Source of the DNA: Tetrahymena elliotti 4EA
Lineage: Eukaryota; Ciliophora; Oligohymenophorea; Hymenostomatida; Tetrahymenidae
Length of the DNA stretch: 64,000 bases
Direction: 5' to 3'
Assembly (NCBI GenBank): GCA_000231825.2
Contig: JH720301.1
Coordinates: forward strand, 542,336 to 606,335
The notes under the pieces are model-generated. The model was not told the DNA's origin. It did not search any database and saw nothing but the letters and a program-made list of their open reading frames with translations. The translations under genes and the position numbers were made by a program. Positions within the stretch are counted from its first letter, which is position 1. Each line of letters begins with the position of its first letter. This document shows, one piece after another, positions 37,228-50,587 of this stretch.

Positions 37228-40200
37228 TCAACTTGAAGAACTAGATGATTCATAGGATTCTTCATCATTGCAGTCTTCTATATTATCATCTAAATGTATT
37301 TATTCTTGAATAGATTGGTTAATTAAATTATCTTTTGACTAATTATCTTTAGCTTCTAAGATACTTTTTTCAACAGAATTATTATATTAAATAGTATTAT
37401 CTTCGTTATTATATGAATGATTGGATTATTATATGGAATTTCTATTTATTTAATTCAATAAATTTTATAGTAAATCGAATTCAAATGGATTTTATATAGG
37501 TTACTTGTCTTGATTTGAGTAATTAAAGTTTGAAATTTTATTTTAATTTAATTAATTTTAAAATTAAATATTAAGAGTATTTTCTTTAGAATCAGAGGCT
37601 TAATTAATATCTGCAAGAAAGTATAGATCATTATTATTATGTTTAGCTGTATTATCAGTTTCAGAATTAATTTTTTATTATTAATATGATTCTATTAACA
37701 TTAGATTTTACTATAATTAAGCAACAAGCTGTTATGGCTAGTTTGATAAGCTTTCCAACAAGAGCTAATCTTAAATTAATTTTTAATTGTATTCATTTTA
37801 CTATTTATTATTAAATTAATCACTTGTATTGTTTGTTTACAAAAATATATTATCATTTATTTAATGTTATTCATTTTATGATAGCAAGAAGTTGTTTTCT
37901 ATCTCTTCTTTGGTGTAGCCTTTTAATTTAGGAAGTCTTCCTCTTTTCTTCTTTTCTTTACCATCACGTAGACCTATCAAGTATTCTAAATCCCTTTATT
38001 CTTTTTCTTACCGAAACTTTTCTATTTCTAATTTTGTTCTTCTTTTTCTTTTTTTAACAACAACATTTTTATCTTTGTTTTCATCTTCTTATTATGAGTT
38101 TTTATTACTTTCTTCTTTTTAATCTTCTTCCTCTTCCATTTTATTTGAATGAGAAACATCTTCTTCATTTTGTTTATCTTTTTATTCTAAATTAGTATTT
38201 TCAGCAATTTATTAATCTTCCTTTTGTTCTTCTTTTTACTGTTATTCTAACAACAACAACTTTTATTTTTTGCTGACCCTTTTTTTTCTTATCTTCTTGA
38301 CTATATTACTTTAGTCTTCTTCAGCTTTTTCAGCATCTTAAACAGTTTCTTATTTCTATTCTTAATCATATTATTCATCTTTATTTATTTAATCATCTTA
38401 TTCAACATTTTATTTTTAGTTTTGTTATTCTTCAGGTTTGTTTTCTTCATTCAATACTTCCTGATCTTCTTTTTTTTACGCTTTTTACTTTCTATTATAA
38501 GGTCTTTTAGTTTAGCCATTTTTTTTTATTTTTGAATCTGAGATAAGTAATTCTATTTATTCATTAGGTCCTGTTTATTTTTTTAGAGATTCCCTATCAT
38601 TGTTATCCTCTTCATCCCTCTAATGGTTTTTTAATTCTGATTTACATCTTAAAGAGTCTGAAATATTATTAACTTATTCATTGTCTAATATTTGAGATAT
38701 CACATTGAGGATATTTGAGTTATGAAGCCCATTTTCATTATCTGTGTAAAGAAAAATATTATAAAAGTTAATATTTCATATAAAATTCTAGTTACCTTTA
38801 TTCTCTGGTTAATTTAATGTGTTTTAAACATCTAATTTTTATTCGTTTTGAGCTTCAATCTCTTCAAGATTATACCTGATAAGTTAATGGTAATTTTTAT
38901 GTGAGCTTGCCATATAGGTTTTAAAATCATCACGTTTCGTTTCATAGCATGGTAGACAAAAGTAAAAGCCATAACAGTTTTCACACTTGTACATATCTTT
39001 TAAATTTAAGACTCCACAACCTGCACATTTGAACTAAATTTTTTTCGTTTTTACATTTTTAATTGGGCTAATTAGGGCATCCATTTAATGCTCTGGCCTA
39101 TGTCTTTTGTTTTTGATAGTTTCTATAGGTTTGCTAAAGTAACAGTTCTAGCCTTTAAATAAATAAATTTTAAATGCTTTAGAAAAGTAAAATTTAAAAT
39201 AATTTACATAGATTAAAATTTCCTGAGCATTACTTGCATGTGAAACAAGTACCAATGATAGGACTCATAAAGCAAGATTAGCATCTAATTTAAAATAAAT
39301 GAATAGTTAAAAATATGAAATGTTATTTAAAAATGAAAAAAGATAATTTTTATTATGCAATACTTTCTATCATGAACAGGGAATCCATCAGCAAAAACAG
39401 GTACTTCAATAATTTTCATGTCATGTTGCAAGCTGTGAAACTATTATCCTTCTGATAGCTTTGTATTTTCATCAACACATGCTATTTAATTTTTGAATAA
39501 TTTTATGTAAAATTACTTTGAAAAATTATAGTTGAGGAAAATTTTAATTTATTTTACCTTCACATAAATCAAAATCTTTGCAAACCATGCAATGGAATCT
39601 GATACCCCAAATAGGTTCTGCCTCGCATCGATTACAGCTTTGGTAATTATGTAAAATATCTTCATTTACTTTGTTTTATATTTCATAGAAATCTTTTTTA
39701 TCAAAACTCTATACGCAAATTTCGCATATATCATAATTATTTATCTTGCGAGATTTATATCTTTTTAGCTTTCCCTTTACTATCTCTTAGTGGCATTTAT
39801 CGCAATTGACTTGATGAGTCCATTTTTCATAAGTTTCACCAAGCTGATTACCTACACTAAATTTAAAAAAATAAAATATAAGAATTTTTTTCTTGCTCAA
39901 AAGAAAATTTGAATTAAGAGTGAAAAAAAATCATGTTTATAGAATAGTAGCTACAATTAGAAAATAATTTAATTTTGTAATTTATTTTTATTTATTATTG
40001 TTCTTATTAAACTTTTTCATTAATTATAGTCTATAAATTATGTTAAATTGATCAAAACAATATTATGCTTTTTTAATTTTACCTAACCCAACCTGGACGC
40101 AAGTTATTGTTACGAGCGAAAAGTTCAATTTTCTTAGCTCCAGGTATCATGAGATCTATGATTTCATAAATTTCATCTGGTTTCTGAGATTTTTTTCTAA

Positions 40201-43200
40201 CTTCAGCAAAGATAACATTGTTAGAAATTTTATTAAAAAAATGAGGATAGTCTAAGTTTATTTCACTTCTTTTATTCAAGCCTCTCATCTTGTTTTCTTC
40301 TTAAATGCTTTCATCTATAACAGAAAAAGGAGTTGATGGGGGATAAAGATTGGAAAGATCATCTCTGCAATCATTTTTGTATCCTATTAAACAAAGCTCA
40401 AAAGAATGCATAAAATAATATCCATGAGAAAGGTAAACATTTTTGTCTTTCATTTTAACCCAAACAATTTTATCAACCAGGTTATATCCCCATTTCTGCA
40501 TCATTTAAATAGCAGTATTCATCTACGTGTTCAAAATCCACAAAAATAAGAAACCTAAAAATTTATCAGTAAAAAATCACATAAAAATTTGTTTAATAAA
40601 AGAATAAACCTTTTTTCGAAAGCTTTTCTACTGGGATATCCATTATTTCTTTATTAGACATTGTGTCATAATCCAGAGAGAATTTACTATTAGAAAACAT
40701 AAACTAACTATCGAATTGTTAGCCACCTTTGATTCTCCAAGGAGGGTCCATGTAAATGACTAGAAAAATAATAATTTTAAATACACTTCAATAAAAATGT
40801 TTTATTTTTAAATAAATTTTAAAATAATTTTGCCATATTTAAAACTGAGCCTTGTAAGGTAAAATTTAAAAAATGAAAAAATAAATCAGCCAAGTCAGGA
40901 ATCAAAGAAAATTTTTTAATAAATTAATAGATGCTTCTTTGTGTGGCTATTTTTAATTGTGAACATTACTAATTACTGATGATTTTAATTAATGAACTAA
41001 AATTATTAATTTATTAAATTTTTACTATCAAATAATCCTGTTTTTTTAATGATCAATTCTAGGTTAAAGTACTTTAAATCACAATTTATATATGTTTAGC
41101 TAGGGTAATATTTTTCATATAAAAGGTCTAACTCAGATTATAACTCTATCATGTGCTCTCCTGATTCTTTACTTTTGTGAGCTAAAATTCCTATAGGCTT
41201 CTTTTTTAGTTCTTTAATTTCTTCATCTTCTTGTTCTGTGGTAACTGGATTGTCTTATTAGCATAATGCTTACTCTTCTATTTGCATTTCATTTTATTAG
41301 TCGATATCTTTTTCACCTTTTTTATTTGTTTGATTTAAATTTTAATGATTTTCTTCAGTATTTGAATTTTTAACAAAATTATCATTTTAGTAAATATTAT
41401 TCAATTAGTGAGTATGATTTAGGTAATTTTTTTGCTCAAGGTTTAATTATTATTTGAATAACTTTTCCTCATTTTAACTTTCTGTCTAAGCTGATTAATC
41501 TTCTTTTTATTATTCATTCTATTAAGTAGCAGTTTAAAATTGAGTATTTTTGTCTATTTCCTAGCTTTCAGCTAACGGTAATATGGTTTACTAACTTATT
41601 GTATGTTATGATGAAAGTAAGTGATGCTGGTAAGCTACTTTTTGATAGAAGGTTTTTCTTTCCTATGGCTAAAACTCAGTAAAAAAGTTTTTGAAGAAAA
41701 TATTAGTGTTTATAAAATCTATTTTTGGATCATAAAAGTAAGGATTATTCACATCTCTCTTGCGGTTTTCATTCTAAATTTGTCTCTATTGATAGAGAAT
41801 ACTCTTTTAAGAGCTTTAATTTACTTCTACTTAGCCTGTATTATCTTGCTCAGCCCCTGTTATATGCTATGAATTAGAGCCTTAATTATCTTATATCTCT
41901 TCTTCTTCAGCTTAGATTTTATTTTCATTTTATAGACTCTATTCATCATCTTAACTTGCGCGTTTAGCTGTGATTCTTGTTTAAAGTGATTCTTTTGTGT
42001 TAGAAATTTAGTTATTTTAATCTTGGCTCAAAATATGAGGGTCATTATTCACGCCTTTTACTTGCTTATCCTCCTCAATAATAAGTAGTGAAGAAAAGGA
42101 GCATAAATCGTTTGAAGAACCTTCAATTGAGAAATCAGATTGATTAGAAATTTTGGCTTTCTAAGTTGGCTAGTTTGCGCCAGTTTCTTTTTTTTCTTAC
42201 TGGTTGAGTGTTTAAGTATTTCCAATTTCTGAGTTAAAATGATTTGAGTTTTAAAATTACTTATTTTAAAAATTCATTTAGTTTTAAAGAGTTTTAGTAT
42301 AGGTTTGTTTTTTTTTAATTTATTTATCTTTTAATTCATTCTCAGCTTTGACTTACTAATTAGTAGAATGAATTTATTATTTTTTCTGATTTTTTTATTT
42401 CGATAAAGTTTCTTGCTGATTATTATGCGTCTTACTTTCTATATTTTTATGCTTACCAAATGCATTTTAATTTTTTTCTATTTTTTCGCCATCAGGCTTT
42501 AAATCTTCATCACTAACACTTTAAGTTTTTGTTTATCTATTTGCACTTAAACTTTCTATTTTTTGATATAATTTAAAAAATAATTACCAATTTTAAGTAA
42601 GTATTTAAATTACTTTATCCTAAATTATCCTGAGATAAATTCTTAGTATTTTTTTATTAGTTTGGTGATTCATTTTATTTATTTTTTCCATTATTATTTT
42701 CAGAGCTTTCTAACATTTGTTGAGTTTTTTTGCCTTCTATTAATTAGATTTAAATAAATAAATAAAAATTAAGATATATGTTTTACCTATGACTATTTAA
42801 TAATTTGAATCATTCTATTAAACAAACTTTTTAGATTTATAGCTATTTGTTTTATCTAAGTCATTCAATTTCTTAGAGAAAAATGCACTTTTTTAACCTT
42901 TAAATTAGTTTTGTTTATTATTTTGCTCATTTACTACCTCATCTTCATCATCAAAAGAAGATTCAGATGGGATCTCCACTGTTATTATTGTTCTCTACAA
43001 TTTAATTTATTAATTCTTAGATTGAAGAAGCTTTTAAGTTTTTTTAATGGCTATTTCTAATTTATTTTCTTGTCTTTTTTTTATTCTCTTTTCCTTTTTA
43101 TGATTTTTCAGAGCTTTTTTAGAAGGAAAATAATCTTTCTCAGAATCTGAATCTTAGTGAACATTGTAGTCATAAGCACTTATAAAGCTGCCCTTTACAG

Positions 43201-44792
43201 GTACTGATACAGCATCTTCACCTATTATCTCACTAATTTTTTCTTTAAATGAAACCTGCTTTATTTTGCTATGCTCTTAAGAATGATTTTTTACTTGACC
43301 CTTTTTACTAGCTTAACTTTCACTTTTGTTTTCTAATTTGTTTTAGACTTTTAATTAATCGGGTTCTTTAATTTATTCTTCTTCTGATGAAATCTTTTGT
43401 TATTCTTCTTCTTAGTCTTGTTCTTCATCTTATTATTATTTTTCTTCCAGTTCTTATTTTTTAATCAACTCTCTTTTTTATGCTCTTATGTCTCTTTGGT
43501 TTTAATTTATTTGAGAAGTTGATAATTGCTCCTTTTTATGTAGTGTTTCTTTTTTTAAAGGAAATTGTTTTTCTGCAGAATTTTACTTTTTAATATATTC
43601 ATCACTTGATAGCCTTTAACGAGTTTAAATTCGTTAATTATCAATTACTAGTTCAGTGTCTTTATTAGTATTCTTCTTTAGCCCCTGTAACTTTACATCT
43701 TCTTACTTGCTTTAAGGGGGTTTATTTTTATCTTTAGATACTGTTTTAGATTGCTAAGTAGGTAGTTCTACCTATTGAAAATCTGATGTTTTTCTTTTTT
43801 TTTCAATTTATTTTTCTTCTTATTTGGCACTATGTGTAACATTATTAGCAGATTGATGAGAATTAAATGGTTCTACTTCATGACTTGATTTCTTTCCTGT
43901 TGATTTAAAAAAACTAAAATTAGAAAGAGGAGAATTTGGAATTTAAAATTTGATATAAAATTATAAATCTTGTTTGACAAAATCTTAATTATTAGATTTA
44001 AGAATGCAAAAATAATATTTTTTTAAATGTAATTTACATGTAAATTAATTAATAATTAAAAGTTTAGAGTAGAAATAAATTCTTTCTATTTAAAATAAAG
44101 ATAAAATTTTAAGTATTTTACTGGTCTTTTTTAATAAATCTGAAGAGCAAGAAGTTGAAGATAATCCATCTTCGTTCGAGTTATTCAAATTAAATGCACT
44201 CTACTCCTACTAGACTTTTTAATTCATAATTTTTTCAGTATGCTATGCTAGTTTAGTACTTATTTTCTAATGCTTTTTGCTTTAAATATTTGGTACTTCA
44301 TTTTGTATTTCTTTTCCTGAAGATCTCAATTTTCTCCTTTATGAATTTGTCTCCTCTATTGAATTTTTTTCTTTGACTTCTTTTAAATTTTATGATAGCT
44401 TTGCTTTGCAATTATCCTCTTATGAATCTTCTTATTCCTCAATTACTCTTGACAAAATAATTTCATTACTACTTTTCCTATGTTTATTTATCTTGGTTGT
44501 TTCAGATAAAGTTATGTTTGATTTTTTTTTAGAACTAGCTTCCCCTTTTTATTATGAATATTTATGAGTTTTTTAAAAAAGGTGCAATAAAAAATAAACT
44601 TAAATAATTTAAATTTTCCTTTTCTTATTTTATCTTTATTTTGTTAAGAAAAATGCACGATTAAAAATGAATAAGTTTAAATTATCAATAAAATGTTCTA
44701 CCTGACACCGAATGAGAAGATTCTGAATTATTTCTTGATCGCTTTTCTATTACAACATTATTCAGATCGAGTCCGCGAAGTAATCCGTCCAT
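37228..44792 (-). CDS. MT-A70 adenine-N6 methyltransferase with tandem ZZ zinc fingers
   Basis: This is a many-exon gene (ATG at 44792, MDGLLRGLDLNNVV; TGA 37228-37230). About 1,000 Lys/Glu/Gln-rich, disordered residues come first. Then comes an MT-A70 domain with YINCDLKYFNLELI, the catalytic DPPW (near 40740), GFLFLWILN, GYNLVDKIVWVK, SHGYYFMHSFELCLIG, VIFAEVRKKSQKPDEIYE and ARNNNLRPGW, all as in METTL3/METTL4-type enzymes that methylate adenine N6 using SAM. A 226-nt intron (39857-40082, AG|GTAAAA...TTTAG|T) joins RPGWV to SVGNQLGETYEKW, restoring the usual family ending and leading straight into Cys-rich ZZ fingers. These are NCDKCHQEI...DICEIC, SCNRCEAEPIWGIRFHC..C, CFMSPIIGTCFTCKQC and CAGCG...YKCENCYGFYFC..C with distal His. 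An AT-hook-like KKRGRLPK lies near 37930, and the tail ends in a Ser run. Target (DNA or RNA) is unknown. Catalytic and ZZ calls are firm; the full-length model is good but needs cDNA. Confidence 0.82.
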
Positions 44793-46296
44793 TTTATGTT
44801 TTACCTTGATAAAAATTTAAAAATGTCAACTTTTTTACTTAAATAATTGCTTTTAAGCTTTAAAAAATATCTTCTTATTATGAAAACTAAGATATCCATG
44901 ATAAATTTAACCAATTTGTAATATCCTACTTTATTTGTAGCGCATTCATGAGGATATGTTATATCTTCCTCTGACATTTTCTCCTAATTATTACTATTAC
45001 TCCCTTTATCTTTTTGTTTCTAATTTCCTTTAAAAATTATACTTTTTCACCTACTTTTCTTCCACTTTAATGAATAAGATTGAAATTATCTGTTTCTTGT
45101 CTCTTTCTTTATCTCTTCAAATAAGTATAAGAGCGATTTTACAAAATGCAAGAAAATATCATAAGTTATCAATTATATTTACAATTTCATTCATTAAATA
45201 TTCATTTGATTGATTGGTTTGTCTAACTCATTCCTAATCATAAATAACTAATGGATTTCACAATATTCATTTATCTCCAATGTAAATAATCATAAGAAGT
45301 AGTTAAAAGTATTAAAAAAAACTTCAGTACATCCTTCTTAATTAAATAAACTATTTTTATTAATTAAAATCATCTAATATTTTAAGAATATCTCTTTATA
45401 CTTTTAACACAATTCTATAGAGAAAAAAAAATTTAATTCTTTAAAATTAAAATGTAACAAAAATATGCAATGATTAGTAAATATTCTAAAACCATCAAAT
45501 TTTTCATAGATCCTAAATAAGAGGCAAATTTAATTAAGCCATAAAATATATTTTAAAATTATAAAAATCATATATCATTAAATATCCACCCTTTTTAATT
45601 AAATATACTATCTATTTCTCAATACTATCTATGATTCTAATTTATTTTGTATTTTTCACCTATTCTATTTGATTCTTAGAAATATTTAAAATATAAATTC
45701 AAAACAAATAAGAAAACCACATTACTTCATCTCCAAAAAAATAATGCTTCTAAAAAGTTAATTTTTTGATTAAAGCGAAATACTAATCTAAATAAAATTT
45801 ATTTTGTAAAAGTATTAACTGTACATTTAATCTAGATTAATTCTTTATTTCTAAATTTCTTAAAATATTTTAATTTTTTTATTTTAATTTTTTTTAAAGA
45901 AATAGCTAATTAAAAAATCATTGAATTCTTAGTATTTAAATATAAAATAAGATTTATTTTTACTAAATAGGTAAACTGATTGAAAGAAAGAATAAATCTT
46001 TAAAATTAAAAAAAAACTTATTTTCATGTTTCTAAAAAATAAATAGTGCCAGAGATATTTATTGAATATTTTATTTAAATAATATCTTGTAAGTGAATTG
46101 ATTAATTATCTTAATAAGATTTTGAGCCAAAAAAAAACATACAAAATAAAGAATTATTATTAGTTAGTATAAAGGTTAATTGAATTTGATAAATTAATCA
46201 ATTATTTGGATTAAATATTGATAACTCCAATGCTATTTACAAATTAATTATATTTTAACCAAATTTTTTTGTTATTTTTATTCCTATTCAAGTGAA
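44793..46296. other. intergenic spacer
   Basis: Both flanking genes are on the minus strand, so this holds the promoter of the MT-A70 gene and the 3' end of the next transcript. It is A+T-rich with no gene seen. Confidence 0.55.
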
Positions 46297-48205
46297 TCAC
46301 TTAGTTTCTACTATTGGTTTACCATCTTTGCCAATTCTAACAAATATTTTACCTACATTCTTAGGTTAGTTTGTTATTTAAGAATACAATTATTGTACCT
46401 TGTACATTAACTCTTAGTTCTTTTATCCATAAGCCTACTCTAATTATTATATGTAGTGATTAAAGCTGCTTATTTGTACTATTCTATTTTAAATTATTTA
46501 ATCTATTAATTAGATATAAAAGTTTAAATTAATTTTACAAATTTTCTCTGTCTTGTTAAAGTAAAAGATAGTCAGTTTATAATTGATCAAATTATGAAGA
46601 AATATCTCTTATTTAAACCAATAATTCTTCATTTTCTATTTTTGTTCTTTCTATTGTTCTCTCTCTATCTTCTAACTCTCTCTAATAATCTTTAATTAAT
46701 GTATCAGATTTATCTGCAACACCACACTCTTGGATAATAATTGGTTACTTGGGAGGCTATATTTCTTTTACAACTTTTTCCTTTAAAAAATTAACAATTT
46801 TAAGTAAATATTTCTACTAATAATAATTTTACCACAGGGATGTACTTAACTACTTCAACAATCTTTTCAACTTCTACAGGTTTCTCTACTATTATAGTTT
46901 CAGTTTTTACCCTAACTTCTTCTTTGACCTTTTGAATCTTTTGTTTCTTTCTTTATAGCTTTTCTGTTAATTCTTTTATCTAGTACTCCAAATTCTTTTA
47001 AGGAGGAACTTATTTATAAGTATCTGCTTCTCTTTAATTTTTACATAAAAATATTTCTTTTTTTAAAGATTTCTTCGATTAATTATTTACCTTCTTAATT
47101 AATAAATTTCAAGCTCTGAAGATCTTTACAAGCTTTCATACTTAAGTCTCCATTCATCTGCAATTAATTTTTTACCATGGAGTTCACTTCTAATTTTTTC
47201 AAGTTCAGAAGCAACTTATTTCATTCTTGTCTAAAATTCATTAATTTTTAATTTAAGCTCTTCTATTTAAGAGTTTTATCTGATTCTTTCTCTCTCAAAT
47301 GCATTATTTAATATATTTTCTTACTCTTCCTATTTTAAATATATTTTATTATTAGCTTAAAGTCAATATTAAATAATGGAATTCTAAATAACTTGTATAT
47401 TGAATATCTAAAAACAAATTCATTAATTAATTATTCATGAAATAAACAAACCAAAAAAACAAACAAACTTGAAATCAAAATTTTGAATTAAAAACTATAA
47501 TTTAAAAAATAAAGATTAGATTTGTTATTTATGATTTGCTTATCTTATTGTTTATGAAAAAGAAATCTTTTTTTAAAATAAGAAAGTAATATATATAATT
47601 TATTTATTTGTAAATTTAATTTATTACCAATTCTCTTTATAGTTTAGCATTCAAAGTGTCATTCAATTCTTTTATCTCTCTTTCGTGTCTTTGTTCCAAT
47701 TCAGTAACTGTTCTTTTTAATTTAACTGCTTTTATGTTTGCTTGTTTGTTTTATTCTTCTAAGTCTTCATATTCTTTTTTCATACTTTAAATTACTGAAT
47801 CTTGTTATGTACACTTTTTATTCAAAGAGTCTATCCTTTGATTTAAAATGGATATTTAGTTCTCATATGATATCTCCTATTCTCTAAGCTCCTTTTCCTA
47901 ATAAACATCAGATTAAGTTAAATTTATAGATTTTTTGTAATATATTAATAAATTAATACTAAAGTTGATTCGCATTATGCAATTATATTATTCTTCAATA
48001 TTTCTAATTCTTGTAAATGATTTTGCTCTAATTAAGCTATTTTGATTCTAAGTTCTTCTCTTTCTCTAATTACTTCATAGTTTACATCCTACACTTCAAG
48101 AGTAGGAGGAACATGATGACAACAGTGATTGCTCTTATGCTGCTAACATCCCGCTTAACCACCTAAATGTTGTACGTATTAAGTATTCAAACCAATATAA
48201 GACAT
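46297..48205 (-). CDS. coiled-coil protein with Cys/His-rich N-terminus
   Basis: The ATG at 48205 gives MSYIGLNTQYVQHLGG followed by GCQQHKSNHCCHHVPP, a short Cys/His-rich segment that might bind metal. The rest is almost all coiled coil, for example YEVIREREELRIKIAQLEQ, YEDLEEQNKQANIKAVKL, EEQENILNNAFERERIRQ and LELEKIRSEL-like heptads. Several short introns separate the exons; not all boundaries could be fixed. The last exons read LEQAYGQKNQELMYK and VGKIFVRIGKDGKPIVETK, ending at TGA 46297-46299. No catalytic domain or membrane segment is visible. The pattern fits a structural protein of the cortex, basal body or axoneme, but I recognise no named family. Confidence 0.65.
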
Positions 48206-50587
48206 TTCCTAAAATTTAGTTTCAAAATTTGCAAGTTATTATTTTAATTATTACAAATAAGCAAATAAATCCAATTAAAATTTGTTTAATTTTTTTGAAT
48301 GAAAAAAGATTTATAAAATTTAATTTATATTTTATAAGCCAGCTAAAATCTATGATCTATTATCATTGTTTATCACCGTTAAATACAAACAAATATAAAT
48401 CCTATTCTTAAAAAACAACAAAAATTTACTTTTATTGCTATCATGGCAAAGTTAAATTTAATTAATAAACCATTAAAATGTATCATAAACTATTTCAAAT
48501 CCTTGAAAAAATTTATTTAAAGTTGCATAAAAAATAGTCATCATTAGGATGTACTTTATTATCTATTACCTTAATTTAAGTTATTGTCACTTTCCTTTAT
48601 TAAAAAAATTAATGTTATCTTTTTTTCATTAAATTATTTCTTTTATCATTCCATGAAATTAGAAAATACTCAACACAAAACAAAACATTAATTAAAAGTT
48701 AAGGCTCAAAAAAATAAATAAATAAATAAAAAGCATAATTGTATAAATAAATATGCATGTATTTTAGTAGGGAGGTATATTAATATTTTTTAAGATTTGT
48801 TTTTTTAATTTTTATTTTTTATTTTATTTTTATGAATTGATTTGGATTGTTTTGTCTTTATATTTTTATTTCATTTTTTCATTTTTTTTAGTTTAGTTGT
48901 TTTTTTTTGCTTATAATATGTGTTGTTGCTTCGAGTGAGTTAATATTTTAAATATTCGATTGTAAAACTAAAAAAATTGTAATCAAAAAAATCTATTTTA
49001 TTAATTAATATAATTTAAAAGCTATTTTTTATCTAAAAGAGAATTCATTTAATTGAAAAACTCATTAAATTTTTTTGTAATTTTTCACTTAATAGTTTGC
49101 TTTAAATTGTTTGATGAAGTTTTCCACTTTTCTATCGAAGTAGCGAAAATTGAAACCATTTTTGTGGAAATTAAAAACTTTTTTATCTCAAAAACTTTAA
49201 AAGTGGTTAACTTATCATTTATCTAAAGCATTATCTATCAGCTAATATTACATTTCAAAATTAAATGAATCGTTTCAATTAATTAGTTATTTTTATTTTT
49301 TCAATTATAGAATATCCATCTTAGATTATTTATTTAATCAGCCATATAAAAATTCATTTTATTATCTTAAAAACTTAATCTTGGTAGGGTTATTACACTG
49401 CATTTTAGGGGTTTTAAAAACTTATTGAATTTAGTATATAGAGATGGATTCTCTTATAAAGACTTTTCTTTTGTAGTTAATAACTAACTAATATTTTTAT
49501 TAATTAAAATTTATTTCGATTTACTTCCTTTACAAAAATTAATTCAATTATTTTTTTCCCTCTAAATAATTTCTGAATTTCTAATCAACTTCCTTAATAT
49601 TAATAGAAAGTATTTAAATAATTTATCTTCTATCAAAACCTACATTCATTTACAAATATCTAACTAACTCAAGGTCAATAAATATCATATTCTTATTTTC
49701 AAAAAGATAGTGATTCTTAAGGAGAGGTTTTTAATTTGAAAAAAGAAAGCCTTTATAATATAAATTTTAGTAAAAGATATCTCAAATATTTAACTTTTAA
49801 ATCAGCTTACAAAATAAAGATCAGAATTAAAATTGTTTTTATAAATTTCTTAATAGAAAACATTGTAAAGAAAAGAAGAGAATATAAACATGTTTTAATT
49901 AGTCTTAAATGAGTTTGTTTTAGTCTTTGTTTAAGGTTTATATCAATATTTTCTTAAATAATAATATTTTATAAATTACTAATGCATACAATAGACATGT
50001 TTGAGGTTTGATAATATTTGGATAATGTGTTTTTGTTTCTCTTTTTTTTGTAAAAACTTATCAAAGAATTTAATCATGTTTTATGTCAAATATTTAAAGT
50101 TGCATTAAAGATAAGAATTCAAAAATTCTTTTTTTTTTTAGAGTTTTACAAAAAAAAGAATGAAAACATTTTATAAATTGGAAAGGAGTTTAACTTATCA
50201 AAAAAAATAGATTTCAATTGAATTTATTTTCATTTTTTAAAAAGAAATGCTTGGGTTTAATATTTTAATTAAATATATTTATGATTTTATTTATTCAACT
50301 TAGAAGTTTTAATCAAGAGCATAAGATCAATATGAAGAGACAGATATGGATCCTTTTGAAAATAATAAGATTTTTATAATAAATTGACTACTCTAATCAA
50401 TGAAATATTAAAAAGAGGAATTTTTTAAATGGTATTCATTTACAACTTTTAAAATATAATGAACTAATAAAATAAGTTTCGATTTTTTTAAAATAGATTT
50501 AAATTAAATTATATGAATTAATTTATAAGATAATTAAATAATATTTTCAGTTAATGCACTAATAATTGAAAAAACTATGCAAGTAGA
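48206..50587. other. intergenic spacer with T-rich tract
   Basis: Both flanking genes are on the minus strand. Around 48797-48930 there is a strongly T-rich, C-poor tract on the plus strand (an A-rich strand for the genes). No gene or RNA was recognised. Confidence 0.5.

Noticed and set aside
40052..40054. TGA as the end of the MT-A70 gene
   Set aside because: It lies inside a likely intron. Splicing around it restores the conserved RPGW-VSVGNQLGE ending and keeps phase into the ZZ fingers.
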